A stretch of DNA of 64,000 bases from JABWAM01 sp964653025 (GTDB taxonomy: Bacteria > Verrucomicrobiota > Verrucomicrobiia > JABWAM01): assembly GCA_964653025.1 (NCBI GenBank), contig CAZZBZ010000001.1:58551-122550 (forward strand), written 5' to 3'. Both the position numbers and the translations under genes were made by a program. A model generated the notes under the pieces. The model saw only the letters and a program-made list of their open reading frames with translations. It did no database searches and had not been told where the DNA came from. This document shows positions 53,554 through 60,960 of this stretch, in pieces; the first letter of the stretch is position 1; each line of letters opens with the position of its first letter.

Positions 53554-54330
53554 ATGCCCCTCCGCCTCCTCCTCCCCGCCCTCGCCCTCTTCCTCGCCGG
53601 CTGCGCCACCTCGCCCGAGGGCGCCATTACCCAGGTCTCCACCATCAACGCCCTTCTCGCCGGCGGCTACGATGGCCAGATGCGCCTCGCCGAACTCCGC
53701 TCCCACGGCGACTTCGGCATCGGGACCTTCGATCGCCTCGACGGCGAAATGATCCTCCTCGACGGCCGCTTTCACCAGGCGAAGGTCGACGGCTCGGTGG
53801 CAACCCCTTCCCCCGACCTAAAGACCCCTTACGCCGTCGTCACGTGGTTCCGTCCGACGGCAACACGGACCGTGGCACAGCCGCTGGATATCGCCGGCAT
53901 CGAGAAGGCCCTTCTGGCGATGTTCCCGAACCCGAACGCCTTTTGCGCGGTGCGCGCACGGGGCCACTTCGTCCGCGTGAAGGTGCGCAGCGTCCCCCCG
54001 CAGAAGAAGCCCTACCCGCTCCTCATCGAGGCAAGCAAAGGGCAGGCGGTCTTCGAGCGGCGCGACGTGGCGGGCACCCTCGTCGGCTTCCGTTCCCCCG
54101 CGTGGATCCACGGGATCAGCGTTCCCGGGGCCCACTTTCACTTCTTCTCGGACGACGGCCGCACCGCGGGGCATCTCCTCGAATGCGCGCTCGACCGGGG
54201 TACAATCGAGGCGCAGGACGGTGATCGCTTCACCACGATCCTGCCACGCGACAAGGGCGACACCCCCCACCTCGACCTGACGGCGGACCGCTCCCGAGAT
54301 CTGCAAAAGGTCGAATCCGACCGCCGCTAG
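53554..54330 (+). CDS. alsD: Lipoprotein acetolactate decarboxylase
   Basis: Converts acetolactate to acetoin. The 258-residue protein has a lipobox (LALFLAGC, modified cysteine about residue 17), which would place it on the outer face of a membrane. The remainder matches the alpha-acetolactate decarboxylase family: QVSTINALLAGGYDGQM, LRSHGDFGIGTFDRLDGEMILLDGRFHQ, KTPYAVVTWFRP, VRVKVRSVPPQKKPYP, GTLVGFRSPAWIHGISVPGAHFHFFSDDG and GHLLE, whose histidines would bind zinc. The ATG at 53554 follows repeat DNA. Most AlsD enzymes are cytoplasmic, so export is unusual. No alsS is nearby. Its stop overlaps the convergent gene in a CTAG. Confidence 0.85.
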   Translation: MPLRLLLPALALFLAGCATSPEGAITQVSTINALLAGGYDGQMRLAELRSHGDFGIGTFDRLDGEMILLDGRFHQAKVDGSVATPSPDLKTPYAVVTWFRPTATRTVAQPLDIAGIEKALLAMFPNPNAFCAVRARGHFVRVKVRSVPPQKKPYPLLIEASKGQAVFERRDVAGTLVGFRSPAWIHGISVPGAHFHFFSDDGRTAGHLLECALDRGTIEAQDGDRFTTILPRDKGDTPHLDLTADRSRDLQKVESDRR

Positions 54331-54671
54331 AACCGAATCTTGATGTTTAGGTTGTAGACGTTCACCGGCGCGTAGGGGTAGGGCGGACACCACGAGAAAC
54401 CCCAGCCCGACACCCACGGCCCATAGCCGTAGAAGGCGGGCCAAACCACAAAGGCGTTCGGGCACCAGTTCCACCCGTCCATCGCGCTGAGTTTCCAGTC
54501 CCTTGGCGGGGCCACGATCTGGGGACTCGGCTTGGCCGGATCGAAGAACGCGTACGCGTACGGATTCGCCATCGGCGGGGGTTCATTCTTCGAGGGCTCA
54601 ACCGCCCCCACCATCGCAACCAGCGCCAGGAGTCCACTGAGAATTATCGCAGACAGCCACGGATGAAACAC
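54327..54671 (-). CDS. Small secreted protein of unknown function
   Basis: A short product with a hydrophobic N-terminus (WLSAIILSGLLALVAMVGAV) acting as a signal peptide, then a proline-rich middle, and a tryptophan/tyrosine-rich tail (CPNAFVVWPAFYGYGPWVSG, then CPPYPYAPVN). The most natural start is a GTG at 54671; an upstream ATG at 54749 lies in palindromic repeat DNA and reads non-typical sequence. It would be 114 residues from the GTG. The stop TAG overlaps the alsD stop in a convergent CTAG. No family was recognised. Confidence 0.5.
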   Translation of the reverse strand: MFHPWLSAIILSGLLALVAMVGAVEPSKNEPPPMANPYAYAFFDPAKPSPQIVAPPRDWKLSAMDGWNWCPNAFVVWPAFYGYGPWVSGWGFSWCPPYPYAPVNVYNLNIKIRF

Positions 54672-54824
54672 GGATGTACACGGATGGAAGATGCGCCGAT
54701 TCCGCCATACGGAATCGGCGCGTCCTGTGCGGGGAATCATAGATCGCACTGGCGGCTGAGGCGTGACAAGTCCGTGTCAGCGGACTTGTCACACGTCGTC
54801 TGCCATCCGTGTTTCATCCGTGGC
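54656..54824. repeat. Nested palindromic element (CACGGATG family)
   Basis: The region is bounded by a perfect 21-bp inverted repeat (54656-54676 and 54804-54824, core CACGGATGAAACACGGATG). Inside are two perfect hairpins. One has a 12-bp stem (GCGCCGATTCCG and CGGAATCGGCGC, 54693-54704 and 54710-54721) with a 5-nt loop. The other has an 11-bp stem (TGACAAGTCCG and CGGACTTGTCA, 54764-54774 and 54781-54791) with a 6-nt loop. The gap holds no other gene. Confidence 0.8.
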
Positions 54825-54847
54825 GAATTCCTCCTCTGCGTCTCATC

Positions 54848-55258
54848 TCATCCGACCCAGTGGAACTGCACCGGCTTCTCGATGTCCGGGTGCAGGCTGT
54901 GGAGCACGGGGCAGCCCAGGGCCGCCTTCTCCAACATCTCGCGCTGGGGGCAACTCGGTGGCAGCGGCACGTGAATCTGCACCGCCAGCCGCCCGATGCG
55001 GCGGGGCGCCTCGCGCGTCATCTCCTTCTCGACCTCGACCAGCATCCCCTTGAGGTCGAGCCCGTGGCGACCTCCCACGATCCCCATGATCGTGGCCATA
55101 CAGGTGCCGAGCGCGGAGGCGACGAGGTCCGTCGGGGAAAAGCACTCGCCCTTTCCCTGGTTATCCGCAGGGGCATCCGTCTGGACCTGCTGTCCCGAAG
55201 GACCGTGAATGGCGCAGCAGTGCAGCTCGCCCGTGTAGGTGATGGCAAGACGAACCAT
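54848..55258 (-). CDS. OsmC-family protein
   Basis: A 136-residue OsmC/Ohr-like protein. Members reduce organic hydroperoxides through a cysteine pair. The reading shows DNQGKGECFSPTDLVASALGTCMATIMGI, containing the two candidate cysteines, and a C-terminal half (IHVPLPPSCPQREMLEKAALGCPV) with a further cysteine. Sequence before the first cysteine is short, as in the YhfA/OsmC subgroup, so the peroxidase role is probable but not certain. It has no clear operon partner. Confidence 0.88.
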   Translation of the reverse strand: MVRLAITYTGELHCCAIHGPSGQQVQTDAPADNQGKGECFSPTDLVASALGTCMATIMGIVGGRHGLDLKGMLVEVEKEMTREAPRRIGRLAVQIHVPLPPSCPQREMLEKAALGCPVLHSLHPDIEKPVQFHWVG

Positions 55259-55320
55259 TGAGAAAGGCTAGAGCCCCATGCCCAAGGGTTGAAGCTCAAA
55301 CTGCGGCGGGTACCCGCAAC

Positions 55321-55592
55321 GCGGTTCACGGTTCAGGGGTTCAACGGTGAGAAAAGGGAATTCTACAGAAGAAGGAGCACGCACTGGTGGACCGCCGTGC
55401 CGGCGGCCGAGCAGAGCAGACGGACGGCGACACGCCGTCCCTCCAGTTGATGACCAACCCATCGATCATGCACCGCACCTCTCCGTCTTCTCACTTTTCC
55501 GTTCTCACTTTTTCATTGCCCGTTTTATATTTCTCCGTCCTCAGTCCTCCGTCCTCCGTCTTCTCGCTTTTTCATTGCCCGTTTTACATTCC
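55321..55592. repeat. Repeat-only intergenic stretch before the second gap
   Basis: Between the OsmC gene and the kinase gene (481 bp with the gap) no gene is visible. Positions 55321-55350 are GGTTCACGG-type repeats. Positions 55363-55440 share CTACAGAAGAAGGAGC and GCAGACGGACGGCGAC with 60859-60900, and hold a hairpin (GGACGGCG and CGCCGTCC, 55422-55440). Positions 55507-55535 and 55567-55593 are TTTTTCATTGCCCGTTTTA units, and 55532-55568 are CTCCGTCCTCAG-type units. Confidence 0.8.
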
Positions 55593-55593
55593 T

Positions 55594-55693
55594 NNNNNNN
55601 NNNNNNNNNNNNNNNNNNNNNNNNNNNNNNNNNNNNNNNNNNNNNNNNNNNNNNNNNNNNNNNNNNNNNNNNNNNNNNNNNNNNNNNNNNNNN
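55594..55693. other. Assembly gap (100 N)
   Basis: The run of N is flanked on both sides by the same repeat (TTTTTCATTGCCCGTTTTAC, at 55568-55593 and 55694-55723). The assembly therefore broke inside an intergenic repeat array, and the real length and content are unknown. No coding sequence is visibly interrupted. Confidence 0.95.
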
Positions 55694-55739
55694 TTTTTCA
55701 TTGCCCGTTTTACATTTTACATTCCTCTCCCCCCTTTCC

Positions 55740-57707
55740 TCACGCCCCTCCCCCATCGAGAACCTCCCGCAGCTTGCGAAGAAGATGGTCGTCGGGGATC
55801 GGCTTCGGGAGGAAGACGAGGTCATTCCGCGAGGCGATCTGGTCCATGATGTTCGAGTCGCTGTAGCCGGACATCAACACCACCTTGAGATCGGGGCGCT
55901 CCTGGATCGCCACCATCGCGAGGTCCAGCCCGTTCATCCCGGGCATCACCACGTCGGAAAGCATCAGGTGAACGCGGGCCATGGAGCCGCGGCAGATCAC
56001 GATCGCCTGGTTGGCATCGGCGACCTCGAGGACCCGGTAGCCGTGGGATTGCAGGAGCTGGGAGAGGACCTCCCGCACCTTCTCGTCATCCTCCACGAGC
56101 AGGATCGTCTCCGTGCCGCCGGAGGTTTTCCTTCGGCGGGAGGGAAAACGCTTCCCGTGCGGCTTCTCCTGCGCCTTCGGAAAAAGGATATGAAAAACAG
56201 TTCCTTCCCCCACCCGACTTTGGACCGAGATGTGGCCGCCGGCCGTCGTCACAATCCCGTGCACAATCGCAAGCCCGAGCCCCGTTCCCTTGTTCCGATC
56301 CTTGGTGGTGTAGAAGGGCTCGAACATGTGGGATTGGACCTCGGAGGTCATGCCTTCCCCGGTGTCGCGGATGGAGAGCAGGACGTATTCCCCCTCGGGG
56401 ATCCCCGGAAACTCGGGAGATGGCAGGGTGACGTTGCGGGTTTCGAGGGTGAGGGTGCCCCCGCCGGGCATGGCGTCGTGGGCGTTGACCACTAGGTTCA
56501 TGAGGACCTGCTGGATCTGGGTCGGATCAGCCATCACGGGGTCCAGCTTCTTCCCGCCGCACTTCACCACCTTGATGCTCTCCCCCAACATCTGACGGAT
56601 CATCTTGTCGACTTCCTTGAGGGTCTCGTTCAGGTCGATCCGCTGGGCCTGGACGACCTGCTTGCGGCTGAAGATGAGGAGCTGGCGGGTGATCGCGGCC
56701 GCCCGCTCGGTGGTCTGGCGGATCTCCTCCGCCATGTGGCGGTTGGAGTCGTTCGCGGGCATGCGACGGAGAAGGAGGCTCGCGTAACCGCCGATCACCA
56801 TCAGCAGGTTGTTGAAATCGTGCGCCACGCCGCCCGCCAGCCGCCCCACCACCTCGATCTTCTGGGATTGGAGCAGTTGGCGGCGGCTCTCCATCTCCCC
56901 CGTCACGTCGCGCTTGACCGCCACGTAGCTGACAATCTTTCCCGCGGAATCGAGGACCGGGGAAATCGTGGACTCCTCCTCGTAGAGGGTGCCGTCCTTC
57001 TTCCGGTTCACCATGTTCCTGCTCCAGGTTTTCCCCTGGGTCAGGGTCCGCCACATTTCCTGGTAGAATTCCGCATCGTTCTTCCCGCTCTTGAGGATGC
57101 GGGGATTCTGCCCGAGCGCCTCACGGGGGGAGTATCCCGTGGTCTTCTCAAAGGCCGGGTTGACGTAGCGGATGGTGCCATCGGGATCCGTGATGAACAC
57201 AATTTCCGCCACCTGCTCGATGGCTGTGGAAAGGCGCTGTTGCTGGCGGCGTCTCTCGGCCTCATGAATCTCTCGCCGCACCACGGCGACCAGGCGTCCG
57301 AGTTTTCCCTTCTGCAAGTAGTCGCGCGCCCCCGCCCGCATCGCGGCGATGGCGGTCTCCTCCTCCACGGTTCCGGAGATGAGGATGAAGGGAATGTCCA
57401 ACCCGGTCGCCTTCAAGTCTCCCAGCGCGTCGAGGCCATTGAACCCGGGGAGACGGTAATCGGCCAGGAGCACATCCCACTCCCGACCCCGGAGCGCGGC
57501 GCGCAGCGCCTCCCGCGTTTCCACGCGCTCGAAGGAGGGTTCAAATCCCCCCCGTTGCAGCTCGTGGATCATCAGCAGGGCATCGTCCTCGTCATCCTCG
57601 ACAATCAGGACACGCAGCGGGGCGCCCTTCGAGGCAAGGGAGGGCACGGGATGCGCCATCTCGACAGGGAGCGGAGGGCTGGGAGGATCGCTGAGAAGGA
57701 GGTTCAA
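55740..57707 (-). CDS. Hybrid sensor histidine kinase (REC-PAS-HisKA-HATPase-REC)
   Basis: A 655-residue soluble kinase. Residues 30-150 are a receiver domain (VLIVEDDEDDALLM, VLLADYRLPGFNGLD). Residues about 160-280 are a PAS domain (IEQVAEIVFITDPDGTIRYVNPAFEKTTGYSPREALGQNP). The kinase core follows, with the phospho-acceptor in GGVAHDFNNLLMVIGGYA, a HATPase domain (NLVVNAHDAMPGGG, DTGEGM, GTGLGLAIV) and a C-terminal receiver (LLVEDDEKVREVL, LMLSDVVMPGMNGLD). There is no membrane segment, so it senses a cytoplasmic signal or acts as a relay. No cognate regulator is adjacent. Confidence 0.92.
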   Translation of the reverse strand: MNLLLSDPPSPPLPVEMAHPVPSLASKGAPLRVLIVEDDEDDALLMIHELQRGGFEPSFERVETREALRAALRGREWDVLLADYRLPGFNGLDALGDLKATGLDIPFILISGTVEEETAIAAMRAGARDYLQKGKLGRLVAVVRREIHEAERRRQQQRLSTAIEQVAEIVFITDPDGTIRYVNPAFEKTTGYSPREALGQNPRILKSGKNDAEFYQEMWRTLTQGKTWSRNMVNRKKDGTLYEEESTISPVLDSAGKIVSYVAVKRDVTGEMESRRQLLQSQKIEVVGRLAGGVAHDFNNLLMVIGGYASLLLRRMPANDSNRHMAEEIRQTTERAAAITRQLLIFSRKQVVQAQRIDLNETLKEVDKMIRQMLGESIKVVKCGGKKLDPVMADPTQIQQVLMNLVVNAHDAMPGGGTLTLETRNVTLPSPEFPGIPEGEYVLLSIRDTGEGMTSEVQSHMFEPFYTTKDRNKGTGLGLAIVHGIVTTAGGHISVQSRVGEGTVFHILFPKAQEKPHGKRFPSRRRKTSGGTETILLVEDDEKVREVLSQLLQSHGYRVLEVADANQAIVICRGSMARVHLMLSDVVMPGMNGLDLAMVAIQERPDLKVVLMSGYSDSNIMDQIASRNDLVFLPKPIPDDHLLRKLREVLDGGGA

Positions 57708-57737
57708 CAGTTTGGACTTGCCCCGCGTTGCGCGGGG

Positions 57738-58032
57738 GGTTCAGTGGTTCAACGGTTCACGGTTCAACGGTTGGAAAAGGGAACGGCTCCGCTTCGCAGG
57801 GGCACGATGAAGCCTTGCTGGAATCGCGATTGGAGGGACTGCGTATCGCCGTCCGTCTCCCCTCTCCACGGCCGCCGTCACGGCGGCCCTCCATTCGTGA
57901 CGCGTGGTGGAACTCCGCCGTGTCCACGGGGGTTCGCGAAAGTTTTTTGAGAATCTTTTGAGGCATGGGCATGGGTGAGAGATGGAATCAACTGCCAAAC
58001 CGCTGAACCGTGAACCGTGAACCGTTGAACCT
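57738..58032. repeat. GGTTCA repeats and a GGCCGCCG hairpin in the kinase upstream gap
   Basis: The 57708-58044 gap has no gene. Positions 57738-57773 and 57998-58032 are GGTTCAACGGTTCACGG-type arrays in opposite orientation, about 225 bp apart. Between them, 57870-57888 is a hairpin with arms GGCCGCCG and CGGCGGCC. The kinase start codon is 30 bp from the first array. Confidence 0.8.
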
Positions 58033-58044
58033 GATGCTTCTCCC

Positions 58045-58479
58045 TCAATTAGCATCCGATCTACGGGTCGGCACGCCAGCAAGGCCGGGCATGACCTTCC
58101 GTTGCAGAACATGAACTCGCCCGGCAGCCGTGGTTGTCGACGGATTGCTGGTTTCGGTTGCCCAGAGGAGGTTGGTGATCGCGCCGGGAACAAAGTTCTC
58201 GCCATCCCAGGGATCCTTGGCGGCCCGGTTCACCGGCGCCATGGTGTTGAAACTGATGTTGGTCGCCGCAAAGCTCAAGAAACCGCTCATGGCGTGCGCG
58301 AGGGGAACCGCGTCGCTCCCCTGCTTGGTGTGTGAGGAAGACTTCTGGACCCGGTTGGTCTCCCCGACCACCTGCGCCGACAACGAGATCGCCGACCACC
58401 CGAGGAGCAGGACGGCGACCCACGGAAGGGGAGCGTACGCGGCCCGCGTGCCGAAATTGGCAACCCGCCGATTTTCCAT
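58045..58479 (-). CDS. Possible small secreted protein
   Basis: A 144-residue reading frame from the ATG at 58479 with a plausible signal peptide (PLPWVAVLLLGWSAISLSA). The rest is low in distinctive features (TNISFNTMAPVNRAAKDPWDG, then ATETSNPSTTTAAGRVHV), and the last 16 or so residues may come from repeat DNA. It lies 117 bp downstream of the first PEP-CTERM gene on the same strand. No homology was recognised, so this is a weak call. Confidence 0.4.
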   Translation of the reverse strand: MENRRVANFGTRAAYAPLPWVAVLLLGWSAISLSAQVVGETNRVQKSSSHTKQGSDAVPLAHAMSGFLSFAATNISFNTMAPVNRAAKDPWDGENFVPGAITNLLWATETSNPSTTTAAGRVHVLQRKVMPGLAGVPTRRSDAN

Positions 58480-58596
58480 CACGGAAGCTCCCATGAAACT
58501 CCGCCCTGCCGAATCATTACGGGGATGGACCATCACGTGGGTTTTCTTGTTCTGCTTCGCGCCCCCTCAAGACGGGCGGCGACTTCGCCCCGTCCC

Positions 58597-59247
58597 TCAG
58601 GCGTCCTCGCCTTTTCGCTTCAGGACTAGGAGCATCAGTGCCGCGCCCCCGATCATGGCCCAGGTCGAGGGTTCGGGGATCGCGTAGAAAAAGTTCACGA
58701 TCACACTCCCCCAAGAGGTGCTGGGGTTCAACGTGTCCTGGGTTCCCCCCGTGGTGGAGATGGTCTTGCTCTGGCTGGCTGTGTAGGTGACATTGAATGT
58801 CCCCGTTCCCAGAAACTGGCTGACCTGGCTGGAATCGGTAATCGTCCACGTGTAGCTTGCCTGATGTGGGGTGCCGGTCACCGTCACGGAAGAGTAGGGG
58901 GCGATCACAGTGTTCGGCTTGGCCGCGTTCGTGGCAACAAGGGTGGTCACGCTCGCGAGGGGGACCACGGTCACTTCATTCTCCGCCCCAAAGGCGTAGG
59001 ATTTTAGGGTGGAACTGCTGGAGCTGGTGTTGGTCACCATGAGCGAGAACCCGTCGATTTCCATGTGAGAAGTGACCACGACCTGGGTGACCGTCCATCC
59101 CGCGGCGGCCGCGTTGAGTTTATCAAAAACAAGCGAGCCGGAGAAGTCCGGTACTCCGGAGTAGTCGTTCGTCTGGCTCGACATTTCCGCGCAAAGCGGG
59201 AGGATGGTGGCAAGGGCAAAGGCGAGGGTGAGGAGGCTCTTTTTCAT
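58597..59247 (-). CDS. PEP-CTERM protein 1
   Basis: A 216-residue secreted protein with a signal peptide (MKKSLLTLAFALATILPLCA) and a C-terminal PEP-CTERM sorting signal: IPEPSTWAMIGG, a hydrophobic helix and the basic end KRKGEDA. The body is a beta-rich domain like the choice-of-anchor E domain (YSGVPDFSGSLVFDKLNAAAAGWTVTQVVV, TVTGTPHQASYTWTITDSS). It is a clear paralog of the protein at 59908-60591. An exosortase that could process it is at 26979-28133. A CGGAGA ribosome-binding site is 5 bases before the start codon. A 90-bp conserved element lies 68 nt upstream. Confidence 0.9.
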   Translation of the reverse strand: MKKSLLTLAFALATILPLCAEMSSQTNDYSGVPDFSGSLVFDKLNAAAAGWTVTQVVVTSHMEIDGFSLMVTNTSSSSSTLKSYAFGAENEVTVVPLASVTTLVATNAAKPNTVIAPYSSVTVTGTPHQASYTWTITDSSQVSQFLGTGTFNVTYTASQSKTISTTGGTQDTLNPSTSWGSVIVNFFYAIPEPSTWAMIGGAALMLLVLKRKGEDA

Positions 59248-59314
59248 GATTTCTCCGGGTTGGGTTTTATGAGGCGGGATTGGATTCATGCCTCCATACC
59301 GTTTCACGGCCTCA

Positions 59315-59404
59315 ACTTTCTCACGGACCGGCCCGGCGTGTCTGTAGGCTTGATGCTGATTCTCGTGTAGGGAAATTGCCTACAAAATGACGGTTCTGTA
59401 GTCC
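59315..59404 (-). promoter_or_regulatory. Conserved 90-bp upstream element, copy 1
   Basis: Matches the copy at 60659-60748 in 83 of 90 positions without gaps, and its edge is exactly 68 nt from the PEP-CTERM 1 start codon. On the gene strand it contains the dyad TGTAGGCAATTTCCCTACA plus additional TGTAG/CTACA words (59343-59347, 59366-59370, 59397-59401). The dyad form resembles NarL/LuxR-type binding sites, but no regulator can be assigned. Confidence 0.85.
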
Positions 59405-59907
59405 TTCGGAAAGCGCGCATGGCACGTGGCGAGCCTTCGCCTGCCATCCCTCCGAACCGGACGGCAAGGCATCGGATTCGATTTTCCCACGGAGCACGGA
59501 GAGGAGAGAAGCCGCGGAGGAGAGAGAAGAGGGTCGAATACGCGCCCCGACCAGAGTCGAGGCTCTCCGCATTCGACCCGCCTTCGCCGGGAGCCGAATC
59601 TGTCTCCAAACAAGGGAGCCGAATACGGTGAGGCCCGATGCCCATCGGGCCGCGTATTCGACCTCCTCTTCCTCCCTCTCTGCTCGGAACCTCGGACTGC
59701 TCTCCGTGACCTTCGTGGGCAAATCCGAATCCGATGTCTTAGATTGACGCCGCCCGACACCCCTCGGGGCAAAAACGGAACAAGCGCCCCGCCTGCCATC
59801 CCCTCCGACCACAGCCGGAAGGGACGGCAAACGTTGCGCTTGTGACAACCCAAACGAAGTTGGGCGCCGGAAATCACGACCTCCCGGCGTCAACTCCGCG
59901 CAGTCAA
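59405..59907. repeat. Gap with nested palindromes between the two PEP-CTERM genes
   Basis: No gene is visible in this stretch. The clearest structure is a nested palindrome: outer CGAATACG (59620-59627) and CGTATTCG (59653-59660), inner GGCCCGATG (59632-59640) and CATCGGGCC (59643-59651). Related words (GTCGAATACGCGC, GCATTCGACCC) lie at about 59538-59580. GC-rich low-complexity sequence (GGAGAGGAGAGAAGC) fills the rest. Confidence 0.7.
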
Positions 59908-60591
59908 TCAGGCATCCTTGCCCCTTCGCTTCAAGGCGAGGAGCATCAGCACTGAACCCCCGATCATCGCGTAGGTCGAAGGCTCGGGAATCGAGTAGAA
60001 GAAGTCGGCGATGACCGTTCCCATGGCGTTTCCAGGCGTAGGACTAAGGATAGCATCACCGCCAACCACATTTGCGGTGTTTAGCGTAGCAACCTTGAAC
60101 TGCACGTCGTACGTTCCCGACCCCACAAATGCGCTAATCTGGGGCTCGCTGGTGAACGTGTTCGTGACCCCGGTCGCATATGGGCCACCCACAACCGAGT
60201 ACTTCGCGAGCGGAGCGATCTGGACCGGCGGTAGTTCAACATAACCGAACGCATTCAGCGAGTTGGTCGTTCCTGTGGGAACAATAACAACCCTCGTCTG
60301 CGCAGACGCGCCACCGACACCGAGAGTGTAGTCGTTCCAATTAATCGTAGTTGATGAACTGATGTTGCTCACCGCAAAGGCAAGATCGCTGGCATTCAGG
60401 GTTATCCTGAACACCACCGAGGTCACCGTCCACCCCGCGGGCAAGGCATTAAACTGGTCGAAGGTGAAGGTGTGCGTGAAGTTCGGCGTTCCGGTGTAGC
60501 TATTCGTTTGGCTCCACACATTGTCGGTACCCGCTTGGAGCGGGAGGGAACTGGCGAGGGCCAGAAGGAGGGGGAGGATGAGTTTTTTCAT
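59908..60591 (-). CDS. PEP-CTERM protein 2
   Basis: A 227-residue paralog of PEP-CTERM protein 1. It has a signal peptide (LILPLLLALASSLPLQA), a related body (YTGTPNFTHTFTFDQFNALPAGWTVTSVVFRI, PQISAFVGSGTYDVQFK) and a C-terminal sorting signal IPEPSTYAMIGG, then a helix and KRRGKDA. The close similarity in length, order of motifs and promoter suggests a recent duplication with moderate divergence. The conserved element at 60659-60748 sits 68 nt upstream of its start codon at 60591. Confidence 0.9.
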   Translation of the reverse strand: MKKLILPLLLALASSLPLQAGTDNVWSQTNSYTGTPNFTHTFTFDQFNALPAGWTVTSVVFRITLNASDLAFAVSNISSSTTINWNDYTLGVGGASAQTRVVIVPTGTTNSLNAFGYVELPPVQIAPLAKYSVVGGPYATGVTNTFTSEPQISAFVGSGTYDVQFKVATLNTANVVGGDAILSPTPGNAMGTVIADFFYSIPEPSTYAMIGGSVLMLLALKRRGKDA

Positions 60592-60658
60592 GGTCGAAGT
60601 GAGGTTTTGTTTGGGTTGTTTTTTTCTGCGAGCCAACTGCGGTTCTGTTGGCGTCCCC

Positions 60659-60748
60659 ACTTTCTCACGACCCGGCCTGGCGTGTCTGTAGTCTTGATGC
60701 TGATTTTCGTGTAGGGAAATTGCCTACAAAATGACGTTTTTGTAGTCC
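60659..60748 (-). promoter_or_regulatory. Conserved 90-bp upstream element, copy 2
   Basis: The gap-free partner of the element at 59315-59404. Differences are confined to seven positions, with the central dyad and its flanks (ATGCTGATT, TCGTGTAGGGAAATTGCC) unchanged. Its edge is 68 nt from the PEP-CTERM 2 start codon. The sequence between the element and the ATG is not conserved, so the element itself is what is kept. Confidence 0.85.
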
Positions 60749-60800
60749 ATCCAGAGAACGTCCCGTCGGGCCATTCCTGCCTCGGATCAAGGGTGCCTCC

Positions 60801-60960
60801 CTTCCGAACTGTAGCCGCGGTCGGCGACCGCGGTTCGGAACGGGGTCAACGACCCCGTCTACAGAAGAAGGAGCCAGCGCCGGAGCAGACGGACGGCGAC
60901 ATCACCGCGGTCGCGGGACAGGCGCCGTCCCTCCAGAGGACGGCCCGACGGGCCATCCCT
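60801..60960. repeat. Clover-like palindromic repeat cluster
   Basis: CTGTAG (60809-60814) and CTACAG (60859-60864) enclose two hairpins: the palindrome CCGCGGTCGGCGACCGCGG (60815-60833), and CGGGGTC with GACCCCG (60841-60857). A larger pair GGACGGCG and CGCCGTCC (60891-60898, 60923-60930) and a short hairpin (60942-60954) follow. The unit CTTCCGAACTGTAGCCGCGG recurs with one change at 63975-63998 at the window edge. Confidence 0.8.

Noticed and set aside
49964..58032. CRISPR array at the GGTTCA repeats
   Set aside because: Units are short and irregular, without unique spacers of 30 bp or more, and no cas gene is near.
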